A stretch of 64,000 nucleotides of DNA from Tubiluchus corallicola (taxonomy: Eukaryota > Priapulida > Priapulimorpha > Priapulimorphida > Tubiluchidae), in the NCBI GenBank assembly GCA_030141605.1, contig JAQGDQ010000332.1, forward strand, positions 180,001 through 244,000. Reading direction: 5' to 3'. Shown one piece after another: positions 33,501 through 49,557 of this stretch (position 1 is the stretch's first letter; the number at the start of each line of letters is the position of its first letter). The translations under genes were made by a program, and so were the position numbers. The notes beneath the pieces are model-generated. The model was not told the DNA's origin. It did no database searches and saw only the letters and a list, made by a program, of their open reading frames with translations.

Positions 33501-34210
33501 CCTGCCTTATCTATGTCGACCGAATTCAGTAGTTTTGCATTATCAAGATCTTGGCTTGGAGATATTTCTTCTTCATCTTTCTTCTTTTCCTCTTTTTGTT
33601 TCTCCCTTTCTTTCTCTTTTTTTTCTTCCTCTATATCTTTTTCAAAACTATCGTCTGAAGTAGATCCAATGGCGTTTGAATATTTTGCGTTGAATGAGTA
33701 GCATCGACCTAGTTCCCTCATTGATAACCTGAAATCATTGCTACAGTCTGCTCCAGCAAAACTGCATTTAAAAAATTTAGATGACTTTATGTCCACCATA
33801 TACCGACTGTCAAAAAGGTCATGTATGCTAATATCCTTGAAGTCAAAGATTTTGTTGGTAAAATTGCGTGGAACCTTCGCAAAATTGTCCTTGTTCATCA
33901 TGTTGATGAGTCGAATGAATTCGGCTGGATTTGGATGCGTCTGAATAAGTGATCGGTTAATAACGTTATGGCTGCACACGGAAACAGCAGGGAACTCTAA
34001 TCCTTGCGAAACAGAGTCGAAACTGATTATCGTCTTAACAGGATGATCCACCAAATAAAGAACTCTGTCAAAAGAAACGTAGATGAGGAAAAACCACGAG
34101 GCTAGAAGAGCGATGGTCCAAATAAAGCGAAGCCTGATGGGGAAATCCCGGCGTACGACATATCGCACTCCATGAAGTGTCGTCTCTTTTAAACAATCAG
34201 CAGAGTCCAT
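24552..34210 (-). CDS. Acid-sensing/degenerin-type sodium channel (ASIC/ENaC family)
   Basis: Amiloride-sensitive channel family: trimeric plasma-membrane Na+ channel subunit with two spans and a large Cys-rich ectodomain. Exons in transcript order: 34210-33317, 30812-30711, 29752-29596, 26981-26925, 26529-26367, 25322-25231, 24676-24552, giving 1590 nt and 529 residues plus TAA, close to the usual ASIC length. The ATG is the first after an in-frame TAA 12-15 nt upstream. Landmarks: gating HG (13-14), TM1 about 29-46, FPAVSVC (73-79), CSFAGADC and GRCYSFN (149-174), ISPGF in the thumb/palm region, EDAPLC (like GDAPYC of ASIC1), CDPPCPPDC, and TM2 with NIGGLMGAFAGAS, in which GAS (500-502) is the selectivity filter. 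Residues about 175-265 form an insertion absent from ASIC1, including an E/K run at 190-215. The tail is short and lacks a PPxY motif. The activating stimulus (protons, peptide or other) cannot be read from sequence. Confidence 0.93.
25231..25420 (-). repeat. 72-bp tandem duplication across an exon start
   Basis: The first 17 or so coding bases of the penultimate channel exon plus its acceptor region are echoed 72 bp upstream. AACTTCAGCTAAATTT occurs at about 25304-25319 and 25376-25391, with related flanks after each (TTGCTTTTACAGCAT versus TTGTTCTTGCAGTAC on the plus strand). The outer copy has no AG at the exon boundary position and is probably not used. Confidence 0.6.
25610..25870. repeat. 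Diverged direct repeat in channel intron
   Basis: Two segments about 145 bp apart (roughly 25640-25705 and 25782-25850) share CAATCTTTAC, a CAGTAAAGCCAG/CAATAGAACCAG block and CTTAATTC, in the same order and spacing. They look like an old tandem duplication. No coding content. Confidence 0.45.
26564..26670. repeat. Three 36-bp tandem copies
   Basis: The unit begins CTTGTAAGGTTTATAATCTG and ends GGGCTGAAC; it repeats three times nearly without change, at 26564, 26600 and 26636. It sits in the channel intron just upstream (in transcript sense) of the exon at 26529-26367. The near identity implies a recent expansion. Confidence 0.9.
27049..27612 (+). pseudogene. LINE fragment: RT C-terminal region and 3' tail
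   Basis: An open frame at about 27085-27250 reads like the segment after the reverse transcriptase domain of CR1/Rex-type non-LTR elements: DVKLVLFKSYCSSFHC, then LWITF and SRKLKSAYYFALRSFL. It ends in TGA at 27307-27309 and is followed by about 270 bp of 3' UTR closing in an AAATAAATAAA-type tail at 27588-27612. This 5'-truncated insertion lies antisense in a channel intron. Confidence 0.6.
27800..28720. mobile_element. Possible DNA element with TTCGGG-type subterminal repeats
   Basis: GTAAAGCAGGGGTGTTCGAG at 27801 is followed by many GGTTCGGGA variants to about 27950. Near 28630-28680 GTCGGGACGG and GGATACCTGTTC run into CTGCTTTAC, the inverse of the opening GTAAAGCAG. A second AGGGGTGTTCGGG follows at about 28702. 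Inverted ends and subterminal repeats suggest a non-autonomous transposon. No clean target-site duplication was seen and the 600-bp interior is AT-rich and non-coding. Confidence 0.35.
30813..33316 (-). other. 2.5 kb channel intron, no gene seen
   Basis: Intron between the first two channel exons. It contains a degenerate (ATC)n tract at about 31228-31320 and AT-rich sequence. Open frames at 30943-31212 and 32445-32750 lack family similarity and splice context, and are not called. Confidence 0.5.
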
Positions 34211-37200
34211 TTTTGCGCCTTACAACACTAAACAGAATCAGATGATCATCACTTGTTCGAAATTAATTATTCATGTATTAATTTATTTAACATTACTCCT
34301 TAAAAATGGTAGAATGTAAAAATTTTCACAGTGTGTTTCAGAAACCATCGTGGCCATGAATTCGCATGATCCGCAACACAACAACAATTACGGACTGCTC
34401 CATTTTCTACTGTCAACAATGTTGCAAGGAAAAAGTGACTGTAGTGACAATGATGTTATATCACACGCTTTCTGAACACAAACACATGCTAAGCAAAGCA
34501 GAAGTCGCTGAAAGCTCTCAACACAAATAACAGTTCTGTTAACGGAAAATGTGCAAACATTTATAACAGTAAAAGCTATTAGCTAGAATAGACTGTCAAT
34601 TTTGAGATATATCGCACTATATGTAGTTGTATTGTTCTACCAAATTGCGATTGCTTAATAGCGTTTGTATCCTGTAGCTAAACGAAAACGTCCTTAAGAA
34701 CCGAAACATCATGGCAAGCCACAATACATTATTCTATGTATTAAAAAGTTCATGGTACGTCTATTGAAATACATTTGGATTTTATTAACTAACGCTTACC
34801 ATCTCTCTGTCATATATGTTTCAAATAGCTAAAGGCTGACGATTGGCTACACTATAAGGAAAGTGCACTCATTATTGAAATTGGTGGCTGAGTAGCACTG
34901 GTGGTGAATAGCATATTTAATTGATAATGGAATCCGGTGACATGAGATGTGGAATTCGATTGATAACTTTATGATTTTCACATTAACCGTGCTGCCAGAT
35001 TAATTACTAGATGAGTGAGTATAGCTAGAACTGTATCTGGGTAGTATCATACGCCCCAGCATTGCTTACACAACCAGACTTGGCTAAGGCGCCTATGCCG
35101 TTTCATTGTTTCGTCGTCGAAAGCGTTACCTTTGATGAGCAAGGATTCACCGCTGACAACTATCTACGCAGAACCAAACTGAATGAAAATAAAATCAACA
35201 AACTGATTTTTATTTGCTTGGTTGTCTGACATAGCTGTGTAGCTTATCAACTAGTACGTTAGTGATATTGGTGTCATTATTATCCCCATTACTGTCTCAA
35301 AGATCATCTTTTATTAATGATGATCATCATTATTTATTAATCATCGTTGTGTTTATTTAAAAGCTACGCCAGAAAAAATGTTCTTATCGTTGCTTTTATT
35401 TTCTTTATCATTCGAATCATTATTGTGAAAATCGTGTACTAGCAATATTATGTTTGTGTTTTAATGTCACAATATTTTTATCACTTTCATCACTACATTT
35501 GCCATTTGAGTGTTTATTGACTGTCCGACGTTTTAACTGTCAATGTCATCATTAAAACAAAACCCATTTTTTGAAATGATTGTAGGTGTACATTTTTTCA
35601 TCATGTGCTAAACTAACATCGCCATTCTCGTCATCGTCACTGCAGTCTCTTTCTTCATTGTCTGTTTTCTCATCTAAAATTTGTGACCTTCATGTTTGTT
35701 GTGAATTACTATATACGTATATACTATATTCTATATACCTATATATATATAGGCCTATAAACATATACGTTTACTTATGTCATCTATTTTCAAAACTACA
35801 AAGTTCTTTTCATTATTTTATTTTCCACATTTTATATGGCATTCATTAGTAAATTTTTCCTTTCACCATATTTTTGGCAGAACAGAACTGCAAACAGAAA
35901 ACAGTTCATTTATGTAGCTTGCTTTTATTCATTACAATAAATTGCACTTACACGAATGTGTGCGAATGTGAGCGCGTGCATGTGCTCAATTGCATGTGTC
36001 GTTTTGTGCGTACGTGTGACATGCGTGCGTGAATTTGTCTTGCGCTATAAATAAATAAATAAAATAAATGCTGGGTTTTATTAAATAGTCACGCCTTCAC
36101 AGTAACACTGAATATAAGGTGTGAATACAATAAAAATAGAAAAACAGTCAAAAGACACATAAGAAAATTGCTCACAAAATAAAAATTTGGAGAAGTGACA
36201 TCACAAAGTCAGTAAAACAATTTAAAACCAATTTTGACAATAAATCTTTTACTGAAATTTTCCTTAATTCGCTGTCCTTAATTTTTTACTTAGGTGCGCA
36301 ATTACTGTGGACTCAAACTGTTGAAGCTTCACAATTTATCGACGTTTATGTTTGCTCAGTCTCGAAGTCGTGGTCACGCGCGAAGTCGATGTGTTATGTG
36401 CTGAAACCTTAACTACAATTTCCCATTGCTTTATCTTGAAAAACTCGCGATACATTTGGTGTAAACTCGCGATATACAAATAGGTGGTATGCTTTAATTT
36501 TGTTCTGCTAAGTCTCGAGATGCAGTTTTTGTAGTTTCTTATCACCAAATAAATTAGGATGAAGTTACCTCTTTGAATGTAATGTTATTAAACCGTAGGT
36601 ATTTGTGTGAAGAGCTTCAAAGGCTTGAACACGTGACTGCCTTGACCACTCACATTTTGATGTTATGTGCTTAATGCCTTTTGGTACCCTGGTGTAACTG
36701 CGCACTGCGCAATACAAAATTACAGCATTTCGTGTATAAGTGAAACAAGAGTGACTAAAAATTGTCTTAAATCAAAGCCATGTACGCAACTGAATATCAA
36801 TAAAAATTTTGCAAATAATATCATTCTGTTTGTGTCCAGTGTTAAATTGTGCAGCATTACTTTCTGCAGAAAGAAAGCAACGAAAGAAAAAGAGAACTGG
36901 AATATTGCTAGTGCATTTTACTCAGCTTTGATGGATATCGGCATTTGGCAAAAATGCACGTTCCCTGTATGCACTCGTCCTGAAGAAAAATAGGTAAAGC
37001 TTAAATCTAAGTTTAATGAGGTTTCTTAAGAGATCCCTTGGGTTGATCAGCGGACAAGTTGTTTTTTTATTTAATAAGAGAAAGTTCATTTGGAGTTAGA
37101 AGATTAATTTGATGAGGATGAGAGAAGACCCAGACATGGAGCGACAAGTCAATATGAGTAAATTGAATGAAGAGTAAACATAATTTTACGAGCGTGAAGA

Positions 37201-37380
37201 TATTGTAGAAGATGCGTTGATCAAAGCAAATGTCAATGTAAGCTCTAAGTGGCTCTAAGAACTACGGCGCTCGCAATTAGAAAAAATAAAAAAGTCGACA
37301 CAATAATATTTGTGCTTACACACAATTTAATACAGATTCTTTTGTTTAAGTGTGCTTACTGTGCCTACGTTTGTTTACAG
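34211..37380. other. Intergenic region / unresolved 5' end of next gene
   Basis: This lies between the channel start (minus) and the first visible exon of the plus-strand Cys-rich membrane protein. It should hold both promoters and at least one upstream exon of the latter, but no exon ending in phase 0 with a convincing signal peptide was found. A hydrophobic ATG frame at 35379 (MFLSLLLFSLSFESLL) ends in TGA and its possible donor is in the wrong phase. AT-rich, (ATC)-rich and ATAAATAAAT tracts are present. Confidence 0.4.
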
Positions 37381-42859
<5,479 letters not shown>

Positions 42860-43130
42860 TATAACTTGAGCGAAAATGGGACTAGCCTGTCCTAAAGACC
42901 GTAATGCAATACAGAGGTACTCTCTCATGCTACTTATTATACACGAGTAACAAGGTCTAGACATCACCGACCAGTGTTTACTCTTTACCTGTTTGGCGGC
43001 TAAGCACGTAATTGCACTTGAGGAACCTTTAAATATACACAAATGAAAATTAGACTAGTTTTGCCGTGCCAAACGCGATCCTATAAAGATTTACCCTGCG
43101 ACCACTGTTCCGCAAGTTATAGAATATAAA

Positions 43131-43272
43131 TTTTCAATAAGGCATTTCAAATTGTATTGTTTCTTGTACGTTGGTGATATTGAATTACTTACAAGAATAT
43201 ATTTTCAATAACGCCCTCCAAATTATATTGTTATTGTACGTTGATGACATTAAATTGCTTCCAGCAATAGAA
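43131..43272 (+). pseudogene. Tandemly duplicated reverse transcriptase palm fragment
   Basis: Two 71-bp direct copies start with TTTTCAATAA at 43131 and TTTTCAATA at 43202. The second reads LLLYVDDIKLLPAIEMSIQ and a stop, which fits the Y/F-x-D-D catalytic core and following segment of LINE reverse transcriptases. The first reads YVGDIELLTRI, with the first Asp changed to Gly. Both are dead fragments. The tandem layout of a catalytic core is unusual and probably arose after insertion. Confidence 0.45.
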
Positions 43273-43710
43273 ATGTCCATTCAGTAATATCTCAGGCAAG
43301 CAACATTAATAATAATTATTGATGTAACTTTGTAGTAGTAATAGTTGTTGTCGTTATCACTACTGTTATCAGTGAATTAGGTACCTGCAAAAAATGCCAC
43401 AGTAAACACTAACCCACAGTTTATTACAAAATAACCTCAATATGTACTAGACACCAGACACTAGCCTGCAGCGACGGACACTAACACACTAAAATATGCG
43501 TTACCTGTTTTACGTTCAGGTCATGGTCCGTTTTAATGGCCTTTTTCAATGCTGTCTCTTTGGCCACTATCTTTGCTTACCCTGGGATTCCAACACAATC
43601 TCACCTCTGATAAGTGGAGTAATAGTAGACTAACATGCAATCTGACTGATGGAAAGTCTTTAATGAAAATTTTTCTTTTTTCCGCAGACTAAAATCACAA
43701 GTTTTACCCG

Positions 43711-43792
43711 CAGTAACAAAAATGTCCCATACTGGCTATGTGCTCCATAGTGTAATCATTATAATAACCAATGCGAACTCAGCAACAAGGCT
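43711..43792 (-). pseudogene. Relic of the four-span (MS4A-like) gene
   Basis: About 82 bp align with the intact gene near 47155-47245. On the minus strand EFALVIIMITLWST*PVWDIFVT corresponds to ELALVIMLIILMSTWAIWDTFVI of the TM1-TM2 region. The TGG Trp codon is TAG here and an apparent deletion follows the match. One end stops at the TACGGT fold-back element. It is too short and broken to function. Confidence 0.6.
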
Positions 43793-43928
43793 GGTACGGT
43801 ATGGTATGGTACGAAAAAAATGCTTAAAAGTACAGTACGAAATTACGGTACGGCATTTTTTCAACAGTATCGTACGGTACGAAATTACGGTATTTTTTCG
43901 TACCTTTTCCGTACCATTTATCCCTAGT
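43793..43928. mobile_element. Fold-back element of TACGGT-type repeats
   Basis: GGTACGGTATGGTATGGTAC plus GAAAAAAATGC at the left matches the reverse complement of the right end (GGTACGGAAAAGGTACG, AAAAAATAC). The 75-bp centre carries further ACGGTACG copies. The whole can fold on itself, as a small MITE or fold-back transposon would. The right end runs into ATCCCTAGT, recalling the AGGGGTG-type motifs at the other degenerate blocks. Confidence 0.45.
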
Positions 43929-45142
43929 TTCTTGTAACGTTTCTATTGGTCAGAAATTCGGTGTGACGACTTATTTTGCTCATGTGTCGCACTTACTGTT
44001 CTCCCCTAATTAACACAGAGCACAAGCAAACAAAATTGTTAAATTGGTTCCTTTTGATTGCAAACTGCAAAACCACGAGTTGTTTGGAAGCTGGAGTAGT
44101 CATTTCCTGTAAATTACGTTTATACAGATTGCTTCCCATGCTTGAGACCAATTCATGTAACGCCGTTGTTTTAACTTCTATTTCTAGCTATTGTGTAGTA
44201 ATTTACTGCGCATCTCAAGCTATGCAGTCCAAGCAAGAATATTTCAAAATGCTTGTCGTTAATGAGGAATGCTTAGAATGCTTATATACACTGCTTTTGT
44301 ATATAATAGCATAGCCTGTATTGTGTAACTTTTGTAATCTAAAATACATAGAATGGAAGTTCAAACAGCAGTTCTGTTTTTCAAAACCCATGATTTCTGA
44401 GCGACAACACAGTTTCACTAGCAAAGCCTTTATTTCTTTGAAGCAAAAGTAGGCTTTTGCATAGAAAATTGGGTATATCTAATTATTGGACATTTGGTTC
44501 CCCATATGCGACAGTAGCTGAAAATCGCCATAAACAGATTTGACTACGTACTACATGCAATGACGTTGCCTGCAGTAGCTGATGTCCAACATGCAGTTAT
44601 ATTATACTTAAATAAGCGTGGAGTCCTTAAAAAAATCTGCTTACCTCTTCTGCCTAGTTGTTTTCCCAAATTGTTATTGCTTTAGACTTGTGGTGTAAGT
44701 CACCTTTATGGGTGGCTCACTATTGGCCATTCATAGTCTTGGCCAATATATATGTATATTATTGTCTTGGCTTATTCATATATATATATATATATATATA
44801 GCTATTTACATATATTTAGCGACAATTTGCAAAGCCAGCTACGATTAATTTTCCAAATCACAAACAAGTCAAGACGATCAAGACGATAACTTGAAGAGTA
44901 GTTTTAGCTTCTTCGGGTAATAATCTCAACAAACTACGAGTCAGTATATTCAAAAATACGAGACTTTAATGTACATCGAACATTTAAAACGTATTCCTGT
45001 TATTTTATGATTCACAATGCAGGTTTTTGAAGACAACAGACTTTCTCTTGAAATCAAGTCTAAAAATCATCTCTTGAATCTGTATTTTTATACATTGCTA
45101 AGCTTATAGAGTGTAAACGATAAAAGTTAAACAAAATTTATA

Positions 45143-45330
45143 AACATTAAGGAAATTGATGCTTTCCAAAGACGTCTCTACAGAAAACTATTGAATATCA
45201 AATTATGAATTGTATGATGTGGTGAAGCAAGAACCATGGATTAAATAAATGCACGTAAGAAACCTGCACTGGATTGAGATTACTTCAAGAAGCACTATGT
45301 AAAAGCTCTTAAACAGAAAAAGTTGACAAG
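45143..45330 (+). pseudogene. LINE C-terminal relic
   Basis: One frame reads IKEIDAFQRRLYRKLLNIK and a stop; another continues ELYDVVKQEPWIK, stop, then RNLHWI. This order matches the region after the reverse transcriptase domain in many non-LTR elements (a DAF-x-RR-x-LR block, then ELY...Q-P and a R-L-x-W-x-GH block). At least one frameshift and two stops make it inactive. Confidence 0.5.
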
Positions 45331-46572
45331 AGTTTTAACTCTTGCAGTACGGCAAAAATATTTACAAAATGCAACATGCAGTCGTGAAACGAGACATGTT
45401 TTAGTACTTTGCACTGCGCGAAAACGACGACGAATTCAGTTTCAACTAAAAGAACAATTAACAAATAAAGAAAGATATTGTATTTAGTTGGTTTGGAAGC
45501 TAAAATAATAAAATTTATTAATTGAAACATAGTTAGGGTCTGCCCACGAGTTTATTTCCACAGTGACACTGTCACGTCAAGATATATTGCCAAATTCTAC
45601 AAAATTCATTTTACAAGCAAACTTACTGTTATTAACGCATTCACATTGTTACTGATTATAGACTAACTGCATAAGACTTATAAATATTAAACAACACTTA
45701 GGAATATAGATAACCTCAGGTAAACTCAAGTATATAGCTAAACTACACAAAAACCATTAAATATCAAAGAATGTTCAGTTGATTAATAAGATAGTTTCTG
45801 CCAAGTTCATAGTCCTGCTATTTTTATTTAACTGGATAACTATATATAAATAAAGATTAATATATTAGATCTCGTTCCGTTCGCAACTGCAAGGGTTTCG
45901 TCACACACCACCTCACTCACTGACAACTTTTACACTTTTCCAATAAAATGCGGCAAATGTAAATTGTAAATGACTCCCAAGCAGGTTTCAGATAAAAATT
46001 TATTATAATCTGAAATTTATTATAAAGTAGTATATTTATTTATACTACTTTCTAATCGATTTTAAAACTTTTTTACAAGCATATTTTGTTTTTTCGCCAA
46101 GACATATTTACTTATGGAGAAGACTATACAACCTGACACGTTTCTGCAAGAGAGCAATAATAACCGAATCACATAGCTTTTAATATTTCAATATTCAATA
46201 TAACCAAATACACAAAAGCAAGACTGCGGTAATTCGGCTAGAAGCCACTATGTTTCGAAAATTTGAAATACAAGGTGTTACACTACACACGCATGGTTTA
46301 ATTTGAGAAAATACAAAACAGTGAAATATTTTAACGGTGGCGTCGCCTCGCGGAAACAAAATGTACTGCAAAACAAAAACGCTTGATGCATTTTATTTCT
46401 TTTATTTGTGTATGAGACGTGTAATTTTTTGCATTTTGTTTAGTACAAAAGATTGCCTCAAATTTTAAATTCTTATAGAACCGCGTGTAATCTAGAATAA
46501 GCGTGCATAATATGGTTTCACATGTGCTCCAGCCGCCAGGTTACAATAATGGTAATAGGTAATTTTCCATCT

Positions 46573-47352
46573 TCACGGATCAGCTTGGCCAAAAATATCT
46601 GCATACTTAGGAGGCAGGTCTTTGTTATCCCCATCGACCTTTGTGTTTGGTGTCAATGTGTCATTTGTAAAATTTGACCAATATTCATTTGCTGCAGGCT
46701 GGAATTCTTCATTTGTCCATCCATACTGAAGTTCACTGGGGGTAGCGAAAGCAGGTGGTGGGTAAGCTACCACTTGCAAAGAGGTCTGCTGCCTGTGTCC
46801 ATACATTGTCCCAGACGAGATGGAATCCGCAGTGATGAAGATGGTTGGACTGACAAGTCTTTTCACTGCATTGGTACTAGATGTACTAATGAAACTTCCA
46901 AAAATTGACAAAAGTGACCCGAGGGTAGTAAACGATAACGAAGCGAGTGATACAGCTCTAGCTGCGACTGAATACCATTCGATGTTTCCTGCGAGAATGG
47001 ACAAAAAGATGATCTGATAAAGTCCGAACGTCAGTATGGCAACAGCGAAGACCCCAGAGATAGTTGACCAACATGCAATTTGACTTGGTGGCATTGATGG
47101 GAACCTTTCAACGCAAATTATGCATTTTTTGCCGGCGGCCAAAATACAAATTCCGCCCACAATAACAAAAGTATCCCATATTGCCCATGTACTCATTAGT
47201 ATGATCAACATAATAACCAGTGCCAGTTCAGCAAATGCTATCATACAGCCACCCAACAAAAGCAAAAATCCACCTTTTTTCAAGTCATTTAATTTTCGCG
47301 TAAGTTCATTACTTGGTTGAGTAACTGTGGTCACTTCACTGTTCTGGTACAT
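46573..47352 (-). CDS. Four-span membrane protein, MS4A/CD20-like
   Basis: An uninterrupted 259-residue frame from ATG to TGA. Four hydrophobic spans lie at about 28-54, 57-78, 92-121 and 128-156, with a short first extracellular loop around STWAIWD and small-residue patches (GGICILAAG, LASLSFTTLGSLL) as in the MS4A/CD20 superfamily. The N terminus (35 residues) and the long C tail (about 157-259) would be cytoplasmic; the tail ends near LPPKYADIF, with a PPKY WW-domain (NEDD4-type) ligand motif at 247-250. MS4A genes normally have several coding introns; here there is none. An acceptor-like TTTTTTCAG lies 23 nt before the ATG, so the 5' UTR is probably spliced (cis or spliced leader). AATAAA signals occur 170-180 nt past the stop. 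The family call is by topology and is tentative. Confidence 0.75.
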   Translation of the reverse strand: MYQNSEVTTVTQPSNELTRKLNDLKKGGFLLLLGGCMIAFAELALVIMLIILMSTWAIWDTFVIVGGICILAAGKKCIICVERFPSMPPSQIACWSTISGVFAVAILTFGLYQIIFLSILAGNIEWYSVAARAVSLASLSFTTLGSLLSIFGSFISTSSTNAVKRLVSPTIFITADSISSGTMYGHRQQTSLQVVAYPPPAFATPSELQYGWTNEEFQPAANEYWSNFTNDTLTPNTKVDGDNKDLPPKYADIFGQADP

Positions 47353-48830
47353 GTTCAGCCTTCAAACAATGATTCCTGAAAAAATAGGCAAAGATATTTT
47401 TCAGGCGAGACTAAATGTTTTATCGTTGAAATACAATACAGTCATTACATAATATTGGCATCATTATCGTGTGTTCTGAATCGTTTCGGTGATTGTAACG
47501 CTGGTTAATCATGCTTATACATGTATGTCAAAATAAGTTAAATAACTACCAGGTTAGACAATACTTGCTGGCTTTTACTCATTCCCCCAAAAAGTCACTA
47601 ACGAAAGTTTAACACCACTAATTCCCCACACCGTCAGTGACATCTTTAGTTGTTCTTGAATGGCCTAGGCGTACTCAGTCAGTAGGTATGATCGGGTCAT
47701 GTTTGTACATTAAGATTCCTCATGACATCACATCCGATGTCACTATCCAATGTCACGTCATCATCTCTTTGCTATGACGTCATCAACACCATATTTCTGA
47801 ATCCCAATTTACTGAGAAAAGCAGTTTTCTTACAGTAACTAAGATTATTTATTCATATATAAATCACATTTTAGTCGCTATTTATTAACGAGATTTTTCA
47901 GTCAACAAAGTGTCAACAACAAACAGGATAATTACCGTAAAGATACCGCACGTACATGGGTTAAATTTTACCTGATTTTGATGAAGTTGTCAGATGTTAC
48001 GTCACCGGAAGTTAAAATACGCAATCAGGATCAACCATGCCAACATGCCTACTGCCATCAAAAACAATTAGGAATTGGTAGCAGTCTCTACCGACAGTCT
48101 GAGGAATTAACGGCCTTATCATTTTCTTAATAACTGTACGATACCATGACATATTAAAAATATGTCATTTTGTTAAGTTGTGGTAGATCAATTTTGTTCA
48201 AGTAACAGCATGCCAAACTGAATTAAAACAGTTTCTAGGAGTAGCACTACAAGTGTTGTAATGGTTTTGCATTTAATTCTCGAATGTTTTCTTTGTAACG
48301 TTGTGAATCTGGATTCCGTTCAATTCAAAATTTTGTTTGTTTCTCTTAATAAGATGACAGAAGGTATGAAATTATAGTTTGCTAAATTATATTAACGATC
48401 TAGAGACGGGGTGTCGAAAGAGCAGTGGTCATCGAGAAGCTACCTCTGAATGTTTAATTTTGTGTAGTAATAGCTGTTCTTACATTAATGTAGGCATTAT
48501 CTATGATAAGAAAATAGGTACTCTCAGTATTGCACAATTAACTTGTTTACGTTCTCTGATGCTGCTCAGTCACAAGTTAGTAATTAGCAAATAATCGAGC
48601 CTAAACAAAAGATATTTACTAGTTGCTGGCAAAAGGGTCACATTAGCAGCTCTATGGGCATGCTTTGGGTGTTATATATACGCAATGTTCTCAGATCTGC
48701 GCCATAGTTCAGCTACACTTTGAACTGACTTATTATTAAGATTGGTGTCTTGGGCTTGATATGGTAGTATATATAAGAAGAACTGATACGATCCGGATGG
48801 GTGATGATATGGTGATAAAGCAACAGAAGT

Positions 48831-49174
48831 AACCATCTGGGTTGTTAGTGAAACTCTTGGAACGCAGCCATCTTGTGATGTTGTTGATAGAACATTATGC
48901 CTAGTACGGGTTTCCGTGGCCCATACACTACCACTCTCATATATATATATATATAAACAGCATAAATTAAAATCAACTACCAAATTAATACTTACGTTTA
49001 CGTAACCATCTGGGTTATTAGTGAAACTCCTGGAACGCAGCCATCTTGTGATGTTGTTGATAGAACATTATGCCTAGTAATGGTTTCCGTAGCCCATACA
49101 CTACAACACTCACACATATATATATAAACAGCATAAATTGAAATCAACTACCAAATTAATACTTACGTTTACGT
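48831..49174. repeat. 173-bp tandem duplication
   Basis: Two direct copies start with AACCATCTGGGTT at 48831 and 49004. They differ by a handful of substitutions and by the length of an internal (TA)n run (48938-48955 versus the shorter run near 49120). Each ends in CTTACGTTTACGT. High identity implies a recent duplication. Confidence 0.93.
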
Positions 49175-49502
49175 AAGGCAAAATCGCAGATTTATGCTAA
49201 ACGGATTTATATATGAAAACCGACTCTTGTTATCGTCCTATTTTAGTTGCTCATTTTATCAAGTAACACTAAAGCGATTCATCGATTTATGGCAAAAACC
49301 TTTGGACCAGTGATATTTATATAGCTTTTGACATATTATTACAGCGATAGTAAGTAAACATTATCTAACTACGTGTACATTACGTAGTTCAGTCATTCAG
49401 TCACGGCTTTTATTATAGGACAACAACGTAGATTTTTCATTAAAATGTACAATAATCCTGAGAAACACAGCATCCTTACAGATACGATAGAAAAGTGTCG
49501 TA

Positions 49503-49557
49503 CCACGGCAGATCATTTGTACAACGGCAGAAACTCCCACGGCAGATCATTTGTACA
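49503..49557. repeat. Exact 21-bp direct repeat
   Basis: CCACGGCAGATCATTTGTAC plus one A occurs at 49503 and again at 49537, separated by 13 bases. No coding or element context was recognised. Confidence 0.8.

Larger units (their letters stand above)
42860..46572. other. Repeat-rich intergenic region
   Basis: No intact gene. In order it holds a 71-bp tandem duplication with reverse transcriptase palm codons (43131-43272), a broken copy of the four-span gene (43711-43792), a fold-back TACGGT element (43793-43928), a short (TA)n run (44778-44800) and a LINE C-terminal relic (45143-45330). Confidence 0.6.

Noticed and set aside
35379-35430. ATG with signal-peptide-like frame as first exon of the Cys-rich membrane protein
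   Set aside because: It ends in TGA after 16 codons and the only nearby GT would give phase 2, not the phase 0 needed at 37381.
36667-36993. 108-codon plus-strand frame upstream of the Cys-rich exon
   Set aside because: No signal peptide, no family similarity, and it ends in TAG just where a donor-like sequence starts; not enough to call an exon.
43976-44314. 112-codon plus-strand frame
   Set aside because: No domain, no splice pairing, and it lies in repeat-rich intergenic sequence.
48672-48983. 103-codon minus-strand frame
   Set aside because: It lies across the 173-bp duplication and a (TA)n run and has no recognisable content.
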